This document shows positions 61,247 to 64,000 of a stretch of DNA of 64,000 nt, in pieces. This stretch comes from Shewanella violacea DSS12 (GTDB lineage: Bacteria; Pseudomonadota; Gammaproteobacteria; Enterobacterales; Shewanellaceae), in assembly GCF_000091325.1 (NCBI RefSeq), contig NC_014012.1:2063845-2127844 (forward strand), in the 5' to 3' direction. Below the pieces are notes generated by a model. The model was not told the origin of the DNA, did no database searches, and saw nothing but the letters and a program-made list of their open reading frames with translations. Each line of letters starts with the position of its first letter. Position 1 is the stretch's first letter. Made by a program: the position numbers and the translations under genes.

Positions 61247-63331
61247 ATGCGAAAAATCACCCTGGCTGTCTCAATCGCCAGTATTTTTGTCGGATTCTCG
61301 GCGTGGGCGTTAACCCCTACAATTCCATTCAGCGAGTTACCCGCTTTAACGCAGGAGCCGCAACATAAAGTTGCGAGCAAGCGCGTGACAGGCCTTTTCA
61401 CTCGTTCTCACTATCACAGATTTGATTTAGATGATGCTTTTTCCGAGCGAGTGTTTAAGCGATACTTAAAACAGCTCGATTATAGACGTAATGTGCTGCT
61501 TCAGAGTGATCTGGATAGCTTCAACGTTTATGCAAAACAATTCGATGACATGCTTAAAAGTGGTGATTTAACACCAGCTTATAAGATGTACCAACAAGTT
61601 CAAAAAAGACGTTACGACCGTTTCACCTACGCACTCTCTTTATTAGACAAAGAGATGGACTTCACGCTTGCTAATGACAAGTATCAATATGATCGTGAAG
61701 ATGCGAGCTGGCCTAAAGATGAAGCGGAAGTGGACGAGCTTTGGCGTCAACGTGTCAAATATGATGCATTGAACCTTAAACTGACTGGTAAGACATGGGA
61801 CGAGATCGTTCCTGTGCTTGAAAAACGCTATAACAATGCGATTAAGCGATTGAGTCAGACTAAGAGTGAAGATGTTTTTCAAGGTGTGATGAATGCCTTC
61901 TCTCGTACCGTCGAGCCTCATACTAGTTACCTTTCACCACGCAATGCCGAACGCTTCCAGATGGAAATGAACCTTAGCCTTGAGGGCATAGGTGCTGTAT
62001 TACAGATGGATGATGACTACACGGTTATTAAGAGTCTTGTTACTGGTGGTCCGGCCGCAAATAGCGAAAAATTATCTCCCGAAGATAAAATCATTGGCGT
62101 TGGTCAAGAAGGCAAAGATATAGTCGATGTTATCGGCTGGCGTTTAGACGACGTAGTTGAACTGATAAAGGGCCCTAAAGGCAGCAAGGTAGTGCTGCAA
62201 ATTTTGCCTAATAAAGGCGGCACTTCGGCGAAGCCTTTTGAACTTGTCATCGTCAGGGATAAGATTCGTCTCGAAGACAGAGCGGCAACATCTGAAGTCA
62301 TTGAACCCGATAATGGCCTCTACGAAAATCGTAAAGTTGGTGTTATTCAGATCCCTGGTTTCTATATGAACCTGTCGAAAGATGTGTCTAAAGAGCTGGT
62401 TAAGCTCAAAGAAGCGAAAGTTGAAGGCATCATCATCGACCTTAGAGGTAATGGTGGTGGCGCATTAACCGAGGCCACTTTGCTGACAGGCTTGTTTATT
62501 GACCAAGGTCCTGTGGTTCAGATAAGAGATGCTAACGGCCAGGTGTCGCAGAATCGTGACAATGACGGCCGTACTAGCTATAGCGGTCCATTGACTGTGA
62601 TAGTGGACAGATACAGCGCATCGGCATCAGAAATTTTTGCTGCAGCATTACAAGATTATGATCGTGCGCTAATTGTAGGTGAATCTACATTTGGTAAAGG
62701 TACTGTGCAGCAGCACAAGAGCCTAGGTCGTATCTATGATATGTATAAAAAACCTATCGGCCATGTGCAATATACTATCGCTAAGTTTTACCGCATCAAT
62801 GGCGGCAGTACTCAGCTTAAAGGCGTGACACCTGATATCTCTTTCCCGAGCGCATTAGAGCCGGGTGAGTACGGGGAGTCTGATGAAGAAAACGCACTGC
62901 CTTGGGACAAGGTACCTGTGGCTCAATACGGCACACTCGGTGATATTAACCCTAGCCTGGTGACTCGCTTAGATGCTAAACACCAAGAGCGTGTAAAAAG
63001 CGATGTAGAGTTTGGTTATATTAATCAAGACATAGTCGAGTTTAAGCTGCATCACAATGAAACCACAGTGTCATTAGTCGAAATAGAGCGTATTGCCGAG
63101 CGTGAAAGCAATGAAAAGAAACAGCTCGAGAGACTCAATGAGCGTCGTGTTAAACAAGGTTTAGAAATCGTCAAAACCTTGGATGATGAAGATGAAGCCA
63201 CTAGTGATGACAAGGATGCTAAGTCCGATGAGGAAGAGGTTAAGATCCCAGATGCCTTCCTTGATGAAACTGTCTATATCACCTTAGACCTTGTTGACAA
63301 CGAAAGGCTTGCCAAGAACCAATCAAACTAG
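61247..63331 (+). CDS. prc: Tail-specific periplasmic protease Prc (Tsp), S41 family
   Basis: 694 residues: signal peptide (1-20, SAWA), N-terminal helical domain, PDZ domain with LEGIGAVLQMDDDYTVIKSL (about 240-330), and the S41 protease domain. The Ser459-Lys484 dyad (SASASEIF and FGKGTVQ, spacing 25 as in E. coli) is present. It degrades and trims periplasmic proteins including PBP3. It lies directly downstream of proQ as in E. coli. The ATG at 61247 is preceded by AAGGAG at 10-base spacing; two TTG codons in front are alternatives. Confidence 0.96.
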   Translation: MRKITLAVSIASIFVGFSAWALTPTIPFSELPALTQEPQHKVASKRVTGLFTRSHYHRFDLDDAFSERVFKRYLKQLDYRRNVLLQSDLDSFNVYAKQFDDMLKSGDLTPAYKMYQQVQKRRYDRFTYALSLLDKEMDFTLANDKYQYDREDASWPKDEAEVDELWRQRVKYDALNLKLTGKTWDEIVPVLEKRYNNAIKRLSQTKSEDVFQGVMNAFSRTVEPHTSYLSPRNAERFQMEMNLSLEGIGAVLQMDDDYTVIKSLVTGGPAANSEKLSPEDKIIGVGQEGKDIVDVIGWRLDDVVELIKGPKGSKVVLQILPNKGGTSAKPFELVIVRDKIRLEDRAATSEVIEPDNGLYENRKVGVIQIPGFYMNLSKDVSKELVKLKEAKVEGIIIDLRGNGGGALTEATLLTGLFIDQGPVVQIRDANGQVSQNRDNDGRTSYSGPLTVIVDRYSASASEIFAAALQDYDRALIVGESTFGKGTVQQHKSLGRIYDMYKKPIGHVQYTIAKFYRINGGSTQLKGVTPDISFPSALEPGEYGESDEENALPWDKVPVAQYGTLGDINPSLVTRLDAKHQERVKSDVEFGYINQDIVEFKLHHNETTVSLVEIERIAERESNEKKQLERLNERRVKQGLEIVKTLDDEDEATSDDKDAKSDEEEVKIPDAFLDETVYITLDLVDNERLAKNQSN

Positions 63332-63346
63332 ATTTGTATGACTTTG

Positions 63347-63373
63347 AAAAACGCGCTTCGGGCGCGTTTTTTT
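63347..63373 (+). terminator. Terminator of prc
   Basis: Stem AAAACGCGC / GCGCGTTTT with loop TTCGG and a T-run, just after the prc stop. Confidence 0.9.
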
Positions 63374-63430
63374 ATATTTATTATTTAGCTTATGGTGACA
63401 TGAGCGTTGAAAAGGATTTAAGGTCTGTTT

Positions 63431-64000
63431 ATGACACAAGCACAAGCAAAATACCTAAAAGACTATACCGCACCTAGATTCACCATCACACATCTGGATT
63501 TAAGCTTTACCTTAGAGGGGAAAGAGACACAGGTTGTTGCTAAGAGTCAGGTAGTTAGACTAGACAGCACAGCGACCTGTTTGATCCTCGATGGTGATGA
63601 GATGAAGATCTTATCGGTGAAGATTAATGGTGAAGATGTTAGCTACAAGCAAGGGTTAACGAACCTATCTATAGATACACAGCTCGATGAGTTCCAACTT
63701 GAAATAGTGACTCAGCTAGACCCAGAAGCAAATTTAAGCCTCGAAGGCCTCTACATGTCAGATGGGGCATATTGCACCCAGTGTGAGGCCGAAGGCTTCA
63801 GACGAATCACTTACTTCCTCGATAGACCCGATGTCTTAGCCATATATACGGTGCGCATAGAAGCCGATAAGACCGCTTTTCCTTACCTGTTAAGTAATGG
63901 AAACCCTATTGAAAAGGGATCTCTTGATGGCGACCGTCATTTTGCCAAATGGCATGATCCATTTCCTAAACCTGCTTACTTGTTTGCCTTGGTTGCCGGA
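63431..64000 (+). CDS. pepN: Aminopeptidase N, N-terminal part (runs off the window)
   Basis: Open frame from ATG at 63431 to the window edge, 190 residues. The N-terminal sequence MTQAQAKYLKDYTAPRF, and the conserved block YCTQCEAEGFRRITYFLDRP and FAKWHDPFPKPAYLFALVAG, are those of the M1-family aminopeptidase PepN; the zinc site lies beyond the window. It is a cytoplasmic broad-specificity aminopeptidase. Confidence 0.95.
   Translation, partial: MTQAQAKYLKDYTAPRFTITHLDLSFTLEGKETQVVAKSQVVRLDSTATCLILDGDEMKILSVKINGEDVSYKQGLTNLSIDTQLDEFQLEIVTQLDPEANLSLEGLYMSDGAYCTQCEAEGFRRITYFLDRPDVLAIYTVRIEADKTAFPYLLSNGNPIEKGSLDGDRHFAKWHDPFPKPAYLFALVAG

Overview
The window reads as a chromosomal segment of a marine gammaproteobacterium, most likely a Shewanella. 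Gene order and products point there: acs next to a CrbS-type sensor, aroH-ppsR-ppsA-ydiJ, rluE-(nudJ)-mnmA-hflD-purB, cspD/clpSA-infA-ate-aat, yebG-msrC-proQ-prc-pepN, a leucine dehydrogenase, a monomeric isocitrate dehydrogenase and a dedicated Gram-negative sortase system. No rRNA, tRNA, CRISPR array, phage or complete insertion sequence was seen. The genus is an inference from gene content; no search was run.

Left part (1-8030): the acetate switch. acs (minus) is divergent from a sensor kinase of the CrbS/MxtR type, which is split into two overlapping reading frames by an apparent +1 frameshift. A fumarylacetoacetate-hydrolase-family gene and the partner LuxR-type regulator CrbR follow, then a hot-dog thioesterase. 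Two near-identical palindromes, one in the acs/crbS gap and one upstream of crbR, look like the operator of this system.

Chitin block (8413-16563): two secreted multidomain GH18 chitinases and a secreted AA10 lytic monooxygenase, all on the plus strand. The chitin-binding module that should end the monooxygenase is frameshifted off the gene, and a MITE-like element with terminal inverted repeats sits immediately behind its remnant.

Central metabolism and housekeeping (16592-45800): aroH, ppsR, ppsA, the D-2-hydroxyglutarate dehydrogenase ydiJ, DUF1285 and MarR genes, leucine dehydrogenase, roxA, purB-hflD-mnmA, a decayed nudJ pseudogene exactly where other gammaproteobacteria keep nudJ, rluE, icd, and an N-degron cluster (cspD, clpS, clpA, infA, ate, aat). 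Small envelope or unknown genes, nif3-family, a serine hydrolase, a 14-copy 9-bp tandem repeat and a peptidase E-like gene follow.

Right part (45895-64000): metC, then a five-gene dedicated sortase system (histidine kinase, response regulator, OmpA-like protein, VIT/vWA target with an LPQTG signal, class GN sortase), a GGDEF cyclase, a lipid-transport set (LetA split into two genes, plus a seven-MCE LetB), SOS-regulated yebG with a textbook LexA box, msrC, proQ, prc and the start of pepN. The sortase system is the least understood functional unit here. The frameshifted crbS, the nudJ relic and the decayed LPMO module are the clearest signs of local genome erosion.
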